A DNA stretch of 64,000 nucleotides, taken from NCBI RefSeq assembly GCF_013390595.1, contig NZ_JACAWV010000006.1, positions 110,095-174,094 on the forward strand, written 5' to 3'. Positions 43,287-53,165 of the stretch are shown here, one piece after another. Within the stretch, counting starts at the first letter, position 1. Each line of letters starts with the position of its first letter. This stretch comes from Rhizobium sp. RM. GTDB lineage: Bacteria; Pseudomonadota; Alphaproteobacteria; Rhizobiales; Rhizobiaceae. A program made the translations under genes and the position numbers. The notes beneath the pieces were generated by a model. It had not been told where the DNA came from and did no database searches. It saw only the letters and a program-made list of their open reading frames with translations.

Positions 43287-45581
43287 ATGGAAGATCAACG
43301 CCCGGAAGGTATCGAACAATATGATCAACCCGCCGGTGGCTGGGGAGCGCTGAAAGCTGTCGCCAAGACACTCGCGCACCAGCAAATCGTCGCGCAGGGT
43401 ACGATGACATTACTGAAGGCGAACCAGCCTGAAGGGTTTGACTGTCCTGGCTGCGCATGGCCCGATCCAAAACACACCTCATCCTTCGAGTTCTGTGAAA
43501 ACGGCGCCAAGGCCATCACATGGGAATCCACTGCCAAACGATCGGGACCGGAATTCTTCGAACAGCACAGCGTTTCCGAACTGTGGGAATGGACCGATCA
43601 CAATCTGGAGGATGCCGGCCGCCTTACCGTTCCGATGCGGTACAACGCCGAAACCGATCGCTACGAGCAGATTGACTGGAATGATGCTTTCAGCCTGATC
43701 GCCCAGGAGCTCAACAAGCTCGACAGCCCGGATGAAGCCGAATTCTACACATCTGGCCGCGCCTCCAACGAAGCAGCGTTTCTCTACCAGCTTTTTGTCC
43801 GCGCTTATGGCACGAACAATTTTCCGGACTGTTCCAACATGTGCCATGAAGCGACCAGTGTCGGCCTGCCAAAATCGATTGGCGTCGGCAAGGGCACCGT
43901 CACGCTGGAGGATTTTGACCACGCCGATGCCATCTTCAGCTTCGGTCACAACCCGGGCACCAATCATCCGCGCATGATGACGACGTTGCACAATGCCGCC
44001 CGGCGCGGCGTGCCGATCGTGGTCTTCAATCCGCTGAAGGAAAGGGCGCTGGAACGGTTCGCTGCCCCGCAGGACCCGGTAGAGATGGTCACACTGTCTT
44101 CCACGCAAATCGCCTCCGCCTACCATCAGGTTCGCACCGGCGGCGATCTGGCCGCCCTCAAAGGCATTATGAAAGCGGTGTTCGACATGGATGCCGAAAG
44201 CCTGGCAGCAGGTGGCGAGGGTGTTCTCGACCGTGCCTTCATTGCAGAACACACAGCAGGCTTCGAAGAGCTTCACACCGATATCGACAACACGTCCTGG
44301 GAAACGATCTGCTCCGTCAGCGGGTTGACGAAAGAGGCGCTCGAAAGCGTTGCCCGGATTTACGCAAATGCCTCCAATGTCATCATCTGTTACGGCATGG
44401 GCATCACCCAGCACGCCAAGGGCACAGGCAACGTGCAGCAGATTGCCAATCTCCTCATGCTTCGTGGCAATATGGGCCGCGAGGGTGCCGGAATAGCTCC
44501 GATCCGTGGCCACTCCAACGTGCAGGGAGACCGGACCGTCGGCATTACCGAAATTCCCAACAAGTCGCTGCTCGATGGAATGGAGCGCGCTTTCGGCTTC
44601 AGACCCTCCGGGGAAAAAGGCCATAACGCCATTGAATCCATCGAAGCGATCGCGGCCGGAAAATCGAAAGCGCTGATCTGCCTTGGCGGAAACCTCGCCG
44701 TTGCCATGTCAGACCCGGGTGTGACATTTGCGGGCATGCGCAAGCTTGACCTTGCGGTCCATATCGCAACAAAACTCAATCGTTCACATCTTCTGACCGC
44801 CAGAACCTCCATCATCCTGCCATGCCTCGGACGCACGGACCTCGATACACAGGCTTCGGGACCGCAGGCCGTCACCGTCGAGGATTCCATGTCAATGGTT
44901 CATGCTTCGCGCGGTTTTCTCAACCCGCCAGGGGAGCTGCTGAAGTCCGAACCGGCCATCATTGCCGGCATTGCCAGGGCAACGCTTGGCAACCGCCACG
45001 GCATCGACTGGGATTGGCTGATCGCAGACTACGACCGCATTCGTGACAAGATCGAAGAGGTGTTCCCCGACTTCCGTGATTTCAACAGGAGGGTGCGGGT
45101 GCGGGGAGGCTTTCGCCTTGATGTCGCGGCCTCCTTCCGTCGCTGGAACACGCAGAGCGGCAAGGCGAACTTTCTGATCTCCGCCGGGCTAGACGAAGAT
45201 CCAAGGATCGGCAATCCCGATGCGCTTGTGCTGACGACAATCCGCAGCCATGACCAATACAACACGACGATCTATGGCTTGAACGATCGCTATCGCGGCG
45301 TGTTCGGTCGCCGCGATGTTATCTTCATGAACAAGGACGACCTTGCAACGCGCGGCCTGAAGGACGGAGACAGGATCGATATTCATGGCCTCGTCGCAGA
45401 TGACACCGGAAAACATCTCGTACAGGGCTTCACCGCTATTGCCTACGACATCCCCAGGGGGTCGGCCGCTGGTTATTATCCCGAGATGAACGCCGTCGTC
45501 GCGCTCAGCCATTACGACCGGCTGTCCGGCACACCTTCCTACAAGGGTGTCCCGGTCATCGTGACTGCGGCAAGCGATTGA
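43287..45581 (+). CDS. ydeP: FdhF/YdeP-family molybdopterin oxidoreductase
   Basis: A 764-residue molybdopterin (bis-MGD) enzyme of the YdeP group, related to formate dehydrogenase alpha subunits. The N-terminal GFDCPGCAWPDP (Cys53, Cys56) and Cys70 are a possible Fe-S site; MGIxQHxxGT-type QHAKGTGNVQQIANLLMLRGN and GAGIAPIRGHSNVQG are pterin-binding blocks. E. coli YdeP is required for EvgA-dependent acid resistance; its reaction is unknown. ATG 43287 follows AAGGAGTTGCAG. A formate/nitrite channel gene lies downstream. Confidence 0.86.
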   Translation: MEDQRPEGIEQYDQPAGGWGALKAVAKTLAHQQIVAQGTMTLLKANQPEGFDCPGCAWPDPKHTSSFEFCENGAKAITWESTAKRSGPEFFEQHSVSELWEWTDHNLEDAGRLTVPMRYNAETDRYEQIDWNDAFSLIAQELNKLDSPDEAEFYTSGRASNEAAFLYQLFVRAYGTNNFPDCSNMCHEATSVGLPKSIGVGKGTVTLEDFDHADAIFSFGHNPGTNHPRMMTTLHNAARRGVPIVVFNPLKERALERFAAPQDPVEMVTLSSTQIASAYHQVRTGGDLAALKGIMKAVFDMDAESLAAGGEGVLDRAFIAEHTAGFEELHTDIDNTSWETICSVSGLTKEALESVARIYANASNVIICYGMGITQHAKGTGNVQQIANLLMLRGNMGREGAGIAPIRGHSNVQGDRTVGITEIPNKSLLDGMERAFGFRPSGEKGHNAIESIEAIAAGKSKALICLGGNLAVAMSDPGVTFAGMRKLDLAVHIATKLNRSHLLTARTSIILPCLGRTDLDTQASGPQAVTVEDSMSMVHASRGFLNPPGELLKSEPAIIAGIARATLGNRHGIDWDWLIADYDRIRDKIEEVFPDFRDFNRRVRVRGGFRLDVAASFRRWNTQSGKANFLISAGLDEDPRIGNPDALVLTTIRSHDQYNTTIYGLNDRYRGVFGRRDVIFMNKDDLATRGLKDGDRIDIHGLVADDTGKHLVQGFTAIAYDIPRGSAAGYYPEMNAVVALSHYDRLSGTPSYKGVPVIVTAASD

Positions 45582-45615
45582 CCTATCGGATTGTTCACCG
45601 GCCCCGTTTCAACTC

Positions 45616-45650
45616 GAAACCCTGTCGCGATCGTGACGGGGTTTCATTCG
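45616..45650 (+). terminator. Terminator after ydeP-like gene
   Basis: GAAACCCTGTC/GACGGGGTTTC makes an 11-bp stem (one T·G pair) with an 8-base loop, 35 bp after the stop, followed by ATTCGTT. It separates ydeP from the formate/nitrite channel unit. Confidence 0.6.
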
Positions 45651-45795
45651 TTGGTGTCTCGCCATCTCCCGAAAACCTGTCCATTCCGATGACCCGACTA
45701 CACCTTGGTATGATTCAGCCCGTGAAATCGAGAGACTAGCCTGATCGCATCAAAAACGTGGCCGATCTTCGGACGGTCAGATGCGAGGTTTTGTC

Positions 45796-46629
45796 ATGTA
45801 CGAGGATTCCATAACAGGTTTCGCCGAGTCGGGCGCCCATAAGGCGCAGGTCGTAAGAAAACAGCTTTTCGCCTTTCTTACGGGCGCGGCCATGGCCGGT
45901 GCCTATATCGGTTTCGGCGATATCCTGATGTTCAGCGTCAGTGCTCACGTCGATCCCGCCTGGAGCCATCTGGTGATGGGAGCGGTCTTTTCCTCCGCGC
46001 TGACAATCGTGGTCTTTGCCGGTTCGGAACTTTTCACGGGAACGGCAATGTATATGCCTCTCGCGTTCCTGATGGGGCGATCGGGCATTGCAGACGTGTT
46101 CCTCGTCTGGTGCAGCGCATGGCTCGGCAATCTCGTCGGCGCGGTTCTTCTTGCCGCCCTGTTCCACATGGCAGGCGGCGGCGTGTTGCTCGGCGATGGC
46201 AGTGCGGCGTTTTTCGCCGCCGTTTCCGCCAAGATGTCTGCCGGATCTGCCGAGCTTTTCGCCCGCGGCATCCTCTGCAACTGGCTGGTCTGTCTGGCGA
46301 TCTGGATGGCAGGCCGCACCGAAAATGCAGCAGCAAAGATCATGCTGATCTTCTGGCCGATTACGATTTTTGTGGCCGCCGGCTACGAACACTCCGTGGC
46401 CAACATGTTCACATTCTCGATGGCATTGTTGGGCGAACATCCCGCCAATGTCACGATTTCCGGTGCAGTACATAACCTTGTCTGGGTCACGCTCGGCAAC
46501 CTCGTCGGTGGCTCCGTCTTCATGGCGCTCGGTTACTGGGTGCAGTTCCGCAGCAGTGGTCACGTGTCCTTTGTTCCTGTGCCCGCAGCACTTGGCGATA
46601 AAGCCCGCGCGGGCCGCAACAAGGCGTAA
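45796..46629 (+). CDS. Formate/nitrite transporter (FNT) family channel
   Basis: A 277-residue pentameric channel protein with six helices. FNT markers include the FGDILMFSVSA and GSELFTGTAMYM (first re-entrant loop) and CNWLVCLAIWMAGRTENAAAKIMLIFWPI, AAGYEHSVANMF (second). It would move formate, nitrite or a similar monovalent anion. Linkage to an FdhF-like enzyme and an oxalate decarboxylase favours formate. The start MYEDSITGF at 45796 is preferred; 45781 is a second ATG in frame. Confidence 0.85.
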   Translation: MYEDSITGFAESGAHKAQVVRKQLFAFLTGAAMAGAYIGFGDILMFSVSAHVDPAWSHLVMGAVFSSALTIVVFAGSELFTGTAMYMPLAFLMGRSGIADVFLVWCSAWLGNLVGAVLLAALFHMAGGGVLLGDGSAAFFAAVSAKMSAGSAELFARGILCNWLVCLAIWMAGRTENAAAKIMLIFWPITIFVAAGYEHSVANMFTFSMALLGEHPANVTISGAVHNLVWVTLGNLVGGSVFMALGYWVQFRSSGHVSFVPVPAALGDKARAGRNKA

Positions 46630-46634
46630 CGTCG

Positions 46635-47735
46635 ATGAATGACCGGAACGATCCTTCTCCTCCCCCGACACCCACCATGACGCGAGCCGGCATCAGGCGG
46701 CTGACAATCCCTCTGTTTGCCATCGCAGCCGTCATGGCCTGCGTCTCATGGTCAATCAGTGACTGGGGCAAATGGGTTGCGGATGCCGACAGCCAGACAA
46801 CCGACGATGCCGTTGTCGGCGCCGATGTTTCAACGCTCAGCGCGCAGATCAGCGGCGTTCTCAAAAGCCTTCCTGTCGCGGACTACCAGAAGGTTGCCAA
46901 AGGGCAGCTTCTGGCTGAAATAGACCCCAGCGAATATGATGCGGCGGTGAGCGCTGCCGAGGCAACCCTCGACGCGGCGAACGCCTCGGTGGCCAACCTT
47001 TCCAATCAGGTTGAATTGCAAAAAGCCGTCATCCGGGTCGCTGAAGCGCAGAATGCCTCGGCGCTGGCGCAACAGACCCAGACACGCGCAGAACTGCAGC
47101 GACAGAATGATCTCGGTGTCGCGACGTCCGAGCACCAGCGTCAACAGTCTCAATCGGCGTTCCTGCAGGCGGAAGCCGCGGTGAAATCGAGCTCGGCTGC
47201 CATTGATCAACAGCAGGCACAACTAAAGGTTCTTCAAGGGGAACTGCCGCTTCTTGAGGCTCAGGCGGACGGCGCTCGCGCCAATCTGCAGACGGCTTTG
47301 ATCCATCGAAGCTACACACGCATAACAGCCCCTTTTGACGGAGTGCTGAGCCGCAAACTCGTTCACGAGGGCGATGTCGTCAATGCAGGTTCCGGGATCG
47401 TCTCTGAAGTTCCCCTGCCGCATGTCTATGTTACGGCGAATTTCAAGGAAACCCAACTTGCCCATATGGCACCGGGCAACCGTGCAGACGTGACCATCGA
47501 TACATTTCCCGGAAAGACACTCCACGGAAGGATCGCCGCGCTGTCACCCGCCAGTGGAGCAATTTTCGCACTACTGCCAGCCGACAATGCCACCGGAAAC
47601 TACACAAAGGTTGTCCAACGCATTCCACTCCGCATCGAACTTGAACCGGGCCAGCCTGAGATCGACCTGCTGAAACCGGGAATGTCGGCCATCGTCACGG
47701 TCGATACCTCTCATCAAGACATATCTCGGCGATGA
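46635..47735 (+). CDS. emrA: HlyD/EmrA-type membrane fusion protein
   Basis: A 366-residue periplasmic adaptor: one N-terminal helix (about 22-40), a lipoyl-type domain (TTDDAVVGADVSTLSAQISGVL), a long coiled coil (about 95-200, rich in Gln/Ala) and a beta-barrel domain (TAPFDGVLSRKLVHEGDVV). It links an inner-membrane MFS pump to an outer-membrane channel. The pump gene follows with a four-base overlap. EmrA/EmrK-type pumps expel hydrophobic acids and uncouplers. Confidence 0.88.
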   Translation: MNDRNDPSPPPTPTMTRAGIRRLTIPLFAIAAVMACVSWSISDWGKWVADADSQTTDDAVVGADVSTLSAQISGVLKSLPVADYQKVAKGQLLAEIDPSEYDAAVSAAEATLDAANASVANLSNQVELQKAVIRVAEAQNASALAQQTQTRAELQRQNDLGVATSEHQRQQSQSAFLQAEAAVKSSSAAIDQQQAQLKVLQGELPLLEAQADGARANLQTALIHRSYTRITAPFDGVLSRKLVHEGDVVNAGSGIVSEVPLPHVYVTANFKETQLAHMAPGNRADVTIDTFPGKTLHGRIAALSPASGAIFALLPADNATGNYTKVVQRIPLRIELEPGQPEIDLLKPGMSAIVTVDTSHQDISRR

Positions 47736-49321
47736 CAACACGCATCTTCGGACCTGTCACGAGCGGCATCAACGCCAGTCGCCCTGTGCTCATCGTTGCA
47801 GCGCTTCTGCTGGCGTCTTTTGTCGTCGGCTTCGACACCCGTGTCTTCGCGGTCGGGCTGCCGGATTTGCGCGGCGCCTATTCGCTTAGTGCCGACGAAG
47901 CCTCATGGCTGAACACCATCGCCAATTCACCCCAAATCCTCGTTTCGTCGGCAGTCGCCTGGCTGGTCACGGTGTTCGGCATTCGCCGTATCATGATCCC
48001 CTCCGCACTGGCCTATGCCGTGGTGTCCTGGGCAATCCCTCAGGTGCCGGGAGGGACCGTGCTGCTCGTCTTGCATGCCGTCAGAGGACTGCTGCTCGGG
48101 GTTTTCATCCCCGCGACGCTGATGGTGGTCTTCCGCAATCTTGCAACGAAATACTGGCTGATCGGCATTGCGCTTTATGCGCTGCGTGTTCCCCTGTCGC
48201 AAAGCCTCGGTTTCGTGCTCGTCGGCATCTATGGCGACTACCTTGGCTGGCAATGGCTATATTGGCAGGATGTGATCCTTGCACCGCTCATCGCGCTACT
48301 TTTGATCGTCGCGGCCCCGAAAGAAAAGATCGATATCGGTCTGCTGGAACACGCTGACTGGGGTGGCATGATGCTGCTCGGAACGGCGATGATGCTGATC
48401 TATATCGGCCTGGACCAAGGCAACCGGCTCGACTGGTTCCAATCCGGAACGATCAGCGCACTGATCGCGGGTGGATGTGTCTTGGCTGTCGGTTTTTTCC
48501 TCAATGAAAGCCTGGTCAGACACCCCTGGGCACACGCCAGTGTCATTCTGTCACGCAACATCGGCCTGGGTTATGCAGTCATCATCTGCTTCAGTCTGTG
48601 CAGTGCCGGTGGCGCGATCGCGGTTCCCGGCTTTTTACAAACGGTCGGCGGATTGCGGCCCATCGCCATCTCCAGCCTCTATTTCACCAGCGCCGTCATA
48701 CCGGTGCTGCTCTTCACGATGGCGGCCATCATTCTTCAACGCCGCTTCGATTCCCGCATTGGCATCATCATCGGGCTTCTTCTCATGGCGGCCGGGACGC
48801 TTTTCGGCGCTCGTGTGACAGCCGACTGGTCACCGGATAATTTTCAGCCAACGGTTCTTCTTTATACCGCTGGCCAGGCTTTCGCATTTTTCTCGACCGT
48901 CGTTTATCTGATCGCCAACTCCGACCCAAAACGTGCGACAGCGGTTTCCGCCTATATTCAGGTCATCAGACTGGGCAGCGTCGAGCTGGCAACAAGCCTG
49001 ATGACAACATGGCTGAGGCAACGCGAACAATTCCATTCCGCCATTCTGAGCCAGAAGGTGAGCGCTGGTTCGCCTGAACTGCATATGTGGATGGAGCGGC
49101 TCCGGACGGTTTTCGGCAAATCCAGTCACGGCACATTAGACGCTTTGCTTCTCACCGCATCGCAAATCCGGACTCAGGCTTATACTCTGGCCTATTCCGA
49201 CATGTTCATGCTGTCTTTCGTTGCCGCTGTAGCAGGTCTTGCACTGGTGGCATTCATGGGAAAAATGCCGTTTGGCCCGCTTCACCCCGACTATGAGCAC
49301 CAGCAACGCCCGACAACCTGA
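47732..49321 (+). CDS. emrB: EmrB/DHA2-type MFS multidrug efflux permease
   Basis: A 529-residue 14-helix drug:H+ antiporter. The motif FVVGFDTRVFAVGLPDLRGAYSLSADEASWLNTI is typical of DHA2 proteins, with the conserved first-helix Asp. It forms a tripartite pump with the overlapping EmrA-type gene. It shares an operon with the formate/nitrite channel (5-bp gap before emrA). No local outer-membrane TolC gene is present. Confidence 0.87.
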   Translation: MTTRIFGPVTSGINASRPVLIVAALLLASFVVGFDTRVFAVGLPDLRGAYSLSADEASWLNTIANSPQILVSSAVAWLVTVFGIRRIMIPSALAYAVVSWAIPQVPGGTVLLVLHAVRGLLLGVFIPATLMVVFRNLATKYWLIGIALYALRVPLSQSLGFVLVGIYGDYLGWQWLYWQDVILAPLIALLLIVAAPKEKIDIGLLEHADWGGMMLLGTAMMLIYIGLDQGNRLDWFQSGTISALIAGGCVLAVGFFLNESLVRHPWAHASVILSRNIGLGYAVIICFSLCSAGGAIAVPGFLQTVGGLRPIAISSLYFTSAVIPVLLFTMAAIILQRRFDSRIGIIIGLLLMAAGTLFGARVTADWSPDNFQPTVLLYTAGQAFAFFSTVVYLIANSDPKRATAVSAYIQVIRLGSVELATSLMTTWLRQREQFHSAILSQKVSAGSPELHMWMERLRTVFGKSSHGTLDALLLTASQIRTQAYTLAYSDMFMLSFVAAVAGLALVAFMGKMPFGPLHPDYEHQQRPTT

Positions 49322-49516
49322 GGTACAGACCGAAAAGTCGGCATCTGCTCTCTTCACCCGGAACACTTTCATCCAAAAATGGAGTGTATTTTTCAATACC
49401 GCGGCGCAATATTCCCGATATCCTTGCGTGCAGGACCGCGCCCGACCCAGACCAATGTATAGGTTAGGTTGTGCTCGAAAAAACGTATTGTCGTGAAAAA
49501 TCGCATCGGGGGAACA

Positions 49517-51097
49517 ATGTCGATTGCGTCAACGATATTTCGCTCTCGCGAACCGGAAGGCGGAGGACATCATCTCGCCTTCGGTCTGGGAGCCTTGGCA
49601 TTGGCTGCGGCCGTCTTTTATGTCGATACCTACACCGACATCGAAGGCGCCATCGCCGTGCTCTACGTGATCACGATGCTTTTGGCCGCTCAGGCGATCA
49701 CACGATCTGCACTGATCACAATCTCCTTCGCCTGCGCCATCCTGTCGTTGTTGTCATACGCCATGACGCACGCACAGGATGCCGACCTGCAATCCGCACT
49801 GCGCCTTCTCGTCGCCTTATCGGCTCTGGCGGTCACGACAATGTTGCTGCTGAAGACGGAAACCGCCCGTCTGGCATTGCTGTCGATCAACGCCGAACTG
49901 AAGGAAAGCGAAGAACGATACCGCTCGATTTTCGACCGTACGCGCGTGGCGCTGTGGGAGCGCGACTACTCCAGGCTTCATACTTTGCTCGTGGATCTCA
50001 AACAGCAGGGTATTGTCGATATGCGCGCCCATGCCCGCGCCAATCCGGGATTTACCCAGAAGTGCATCGATCTTATCACCGTCGTTGCCTCGAACGAAGC
50101 CGGCAAGGAGATGCTCGGTTATGATTCCTCCGTCAGCGGCACCTTAAAGCAGTCGGTTGTCTCCGCACCCGACAAGTTTCTGGATGTGCTGCAAGCCATT
50201 GTCGATAACAGGCGGGTTTTCGAAGACAAGGTGGTCGTCCGCACCGTTGGCGGCGAAGACAGGCTGGTGCTTCTTTCAATCAGTTTTCCGGCGGAATCCT
50301 CTTCCTTCAATCGGGTGGTGGTGAGCATGGTCGACATCACCCAGCGCGAAATGGCACTCAAGGCTCTTGCCGAGGCACAGGCCGAACTGACGAAAGCCTC
50401 AAAAGCCGCGACCGTCGGGGCCATGTCCGCCTCCCTCTCTCACGAACTGAACCAGCCGCTCGGCGCCATCATCGTCAATGCGCAGACATTGCTGCGTTGG
50501 CTGGATCGCGATCCACCCGATCTTGCTGCGGCGCGCCGTTCGGCCGAACGCATGATCCGCGACAGCCAGCGCGCCAGCGAGATCATCGAGAACACCAGAA
50601 GCATGCTGGCTCATACCGGTGGCAAGCTCGAAACCTTCGAGTTGGACGAATTCATTGACGAGACGCTCGGTCTCCTCGAACACGATCTGGAACGCAGCGG
50701 TACGACCGTCAATGTCGAAAAGGAAACCACGCCGCCGGTCAAGGCCGTCAGGATTGAACTGCAGCAGGTTCTCATCAATCTGCTCACCAATGCCATTCAG
50801 GCCATGGACGAAGCGGGCATTGGCAATCGCACAATAACCGTTCGAAAGGAAAGTCAGGACGCCGATACCATTCGCGTCATTGTTCGCGACAACGGGCCTG
50901 GCATTGCCGCAGAAATAAAGGAAAAGCTGTTTTCGCCGTTCTTCACGACGAAGGCGACAGGTATGGGAATGGGGCTTTCCATCTGCCGCACGACATTGGA
51001 AGCACGCGGTGGGCGGCTTGATGGCGACAACCACCCTCTCGGTGGCGCGGTTTTTGCCATTTCCATGCCAATCAGCCCGGAGGTTGAGCATGCCTGA
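49517..51097 (+). CDS. Membrane sensor histidine kinase
   Basis: A 526-residue kinase: about four N-terminal transmembrane helices (residues 15-105), a PAS-like sensor region (about 120-270) and a C-terminal kinase core with His309 in the H-box (SLSHELNQPLGAI), N-box NLLTNAIQAM, G1 DNGPGI, F and G2 boxes (GMGMGLSICR). The H-box type is that of FixL/NtrB-like rhizobial kinases. The ATG at 49517 follows GGGGGAAC; an in-frame upstream start at 49469 is less likely. The next gene overlaps its stop. Confidence 0.9.
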   Translation: MSIASTIFRSREPEGGGHHLAFGLGALALAAAVFYVDTYTDIEGAIAVLYVITMLLAAQAITRSALITISFACAILSLLSYAMTHAQDADLQSALRLLVALSALAVTTMLLLKTETARLALLSINAELKESEERYRSIFDRTRVALWERDYSRLHTLLVDLKQQGIVDMRAHARANPGFTQKCIDLITVVASNEAGKEMLGYDSSVSGTLKQSVVSAPDKFLDVLQAIVDNRRVFEDKVVVRTVGGEDRLVLLSISFPAESSSFNRVVVSMVDITQREMALKALAEAQAELTKASKAATVGAMSASLSHELNQPLGAIIVNAQTLLRWLDRDPPDLAAARRSAERMIRDSQRASEIIENTRSMLAHTGGKLETFELDEFIDETLGLLEHDLERSGTTVNVEKETTPPVKAVRIELQQVLINLLTNAIQAMDEAGIGNRTITVRKESQDADTIRVIVRDNGPGIAAEIKEKLFSPFFTTKATGMGMGLSICRTTLEARGGRLDGDNHPLGGAVFAISMPISPEVEHA

Positions 51098-51722
51098 AGC
51101 ACGCAAGATATCCAAGGAACCGCCTTCGCCGGTCGTGTTCATCGTCGATGACGACATATCCATGCGAGAGGCTCTCACTGATCTTTTCAGGTCCATGAAG
51201 TTCGACGCCGAAGCCTTCGAAAGCACGGCAGCTTTTCTTGAGAAAGCCAATCTCGACCGGCATGGTTGTCTGCTGCTGGACGTGCGGCTTCCCGGGATCA
51301 GCGGCCTTGATTTCCAGATGCAGATGGATCGCATCGGCAACAGGATGCCGATCATTTTCATGACCGGCTTCGGCGACATTCCCATGAGTGTGAGGGCAAT
51401 GAAGGCTGGGGCCGTAGACTTCCTGACAAAACCGTTCAAGGAGCAGGACATTCTCGATGCTGTCGCAACGGCGATGGAACGTGATGCCTCGCGACGGCTG
51501 GAGAACGCCCAGAACGAGGCTGTCGCGTCTCTTGCCGAGCAACTGACACCACGAGAACGCGAGGTCATGGGCGCCGTCGTTCGCGGCCTGATGAACAAGC
51601 AGATCGCTTACGAGCTTGGAATCAGCGAAGTGACCGTGAAATTGCACAGAGGCAACGTCATGCGCAAAATGGAGGCGAGATCGGTTGCTGATCTTGTCAG
51701 AAAAGCGGAGTTGCTTGGTTAG
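51090..51722 (+). CDS. FixJ/NarL-type response regulator
   Basis: A 210-residue receiver + LuxR-type DNA-binding protein. The phospho-acceptor is Asp64 in LLLDVRLPG; KPF and GAVDFLTKPF carry the conserved Lys. The C-terminal helix-turn-helix is LTPREREVMGAVVRGLMNKQIAYELGIS. The gene overlaps the kinase by eight bases, so they form a two-component pair. E. coli EvgA is also of the LuxR/NarL type, which is relevant for the neighbouring genes. Confidence 0.92.
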   Translation: MPEARKISKEPPSPVVFIVDDDISMREALTDLFRSMKFDAEAFESTAAFLEKANLDRHGCLLLDVRLPGISGLDFQMQMDRIGNRMPIIFMTGFGDIPMSVRAMKAGAVDFLTKPFKEQDILDAVATAMERDASRRLENAQNEAVASLAEQLTPREREVMGAVVRGLMNKQIAYELGISEVTVKLHRGNVMRKMEARSVADLVRKAELLG

Positions 51723-51812
51723 AAGCACAATCCACCTGTATCTTAGTATGGTATCATTTAAACCGGCGCGGGCGCATAGAAGATATAAAGAAAAACAGAA
51801 AAGGTCGCCTCA

Positions 51813-52187
51813 TTGCCCCCCGTACCCATCATCGCCGTCGTTGACGACGACCAGGCTATCCGTGAAGCCATGGATGACCTCATCATGTCCTTCGGTTACG
51901 AATGCCGCCTGTTTTCCTCCGCAGAGGAGTTCCTGAAATTCGAGCAGCACGCGGCAATCGACTGCATCGTTGTGGATGTGAAAATGCCAGGTCTCTCCGG
52001 CATCGAACTGCAGAGCGAACTGAACCGGCGTGGCAATCATCCACCGATGATCTTCGTGACATCCTATGAGGATGACCGGACACGCAATGCCGCCTTGAGC
52101 GGTGGCGCCTTTGCCTTTCTTCGCAAGCCCGTCAATATCGGCAACTTGATCGGCTGCCTGGAATCCGCCCTCGGCCAGCAGTCCTGA
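51813..52187 (+). CDS. Single-domain response regulator
   Basis: A 124-residue receiver-only (CheY/FixJ-N-like) protein with Asp55 in VVDVKMPG, acidic pair DDD at 11-13 and Lys in FLRKPV. It has no output domain and probably tunes phosphate flow from the adjacent kinase or signals by protein contact. The start is TTG at 51813. The upstream region 51723-51812 includes an A-rich stretch. Confidence 0.85.
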   Translation: MPPVPIIAVVDDDQAIREAMDDLIMSFGYECRLFSSAEEFLKFEQHAAIDCIVVDVKMPGLSGIELQSELNRRGNHPPMIFVTSYEDDRTRNAALSGGAFAFLRKPVNIGNLIGCLESALGQQS

Positions 52188-52245
52188 TCCACACCACCAC
52201 GCCAATGGCCAACCGACGTTTGTTCATGGAAGAGGAGTAGAGTCT

Positions 52246-52452
52246 TTGCTGTCATTGTCAAATCTGCAGATCTCCGAAAAGAACGGCGTTCTTTCTCTAT
52301 CCGCCAATCTTTTCAGCAGCCAGTCGAACCAGTCCTATACGCTTCGCTGTGAAGTCGAGAGGAACGGAGCGATGCCGACGCTGGACCACCTGAGGGCTGA
52401 ACATCTGGATCGGCCTTCCAAGACGGTGCAGGCAGCCCTTCCCTCGCCCTGA
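52246..52452 (+). CDS. Small hypothetical protein (weak)
   Basis: A 68-residue frame beginning with TTG after GAAGAGGAGTAGAG. It is not recognised. The first half is polar and beta-like (LQISEKNGVLSLSANLFSSQ) and the second carries charged residues. Composition is acceptable but the call rests mainly on the ribosome binding site. Confidence 0.35.
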   Translation: MLSLSNLQISEKNGVLSLSANLFSSQSNQSYTLRCEVERNGAMPTLDHLRAEHLDRPSKTVQAALPSP

Positions 52453-52696
52453 CCGTATCCTGATCCCCAACACACAATCGCTCTCTGATGCTCAGGCCTT
52501 ACCGTCTGGGCACGCATTGCCGTTTAAGGCTGCGGCATTCCAGTGATCGGATCGCCCCCTAACACTTCAGCACATACAAACTAGACCTCTGTATAGATGC
52601 CGACGCCTCCGCCGCACCGTAGCCTTTGCTCCAGTCAAGCGGCGCCCCCAAAGGGCTGGTCCTCATGACACCATCACCCTTTTTGTGGAGCACGGC

Positions 52697-53164
52697 ATGA
52701 CCTCCATCAGCAAAAATGCAGACGAGCGTAAGCCTCGTCCCCTCAAAGTCGCGGCAGTTTTGACATTGGGCGCGGTAGCAGTGCTCGCGGGCAATGCTTT
52801 CCTGATCAGGAACACCGAACCGGCTCTTGCTGCTTCGGAGGACGTCGCATCAGCCAGCGCATTCCACATTGTCGCACCACAGACAATCGACCGGTTGGCT
52901 GGCCTGTCCGTCTCCACGACGGCAGACGATGATACGACCGCAGAGGCGCAGCCTGTTCCGACCCTGGACAAAACGTCCTGCATCGCGACGCGCGCTGCTC
53001 AAAAAACCGATCGCCATGAAACGCTCGACCCCAAAACCTTCTGCCAACTTCAACACCGGCTTTTCAATGCGGAACTGATCGACCGGATCGCCACACTGCA
53101 GCTGGCTTCGCAACCGCGCCTTATCGAAGCCTCGTCCCAAATCGCCATGAACAAGGATTTCTAA
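52697..53164 (+). CDS. Secreted hypothetical protein preceding oxalate decarboxylase
   Basis: A 155-residue protein with a basic N-terminus and hydrophobic segment (VAAVLTLGAVAVLAGNAFL, residues 22-40) that is either a signal peptide or a membrane anchor. The rest is polar with two conserved-looking Cys (SCIATRAAQ and TFCQLQHRLF), perhaps a disulfide pair. It ends one base before the ATG of the decarboxylase gene region (53164/53166), so the two are surely co-translated. No known domain is recognised. Confidence 0.65.
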   Translation: MTSISKNADERKPRPLKVAAVLTLGAVAVLAGNAFLIRNTEPALAASEDVASASAFHIVAPQTIDRLAGLSVSTTADDDTTAEAQPVPTLDKTSCIATRAAQKTDRHETLDPKTFCQLQHRLFNAELIDRIATLQLASQPRLIEASSQIAMNKDF

Positions 53165-53165
53165 G

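Noticed and set aside
43479..44624. 381-codon open frame on the minus strand
   Set aside because: Shadow of the molybdopterin oxidoreductase gene.
50399..51598. 399-codon open frame on the minus strand
   Set aside because: Spans the kinase and response regulator genes on the other strand; Arg/Ser/Met-biased shadow.
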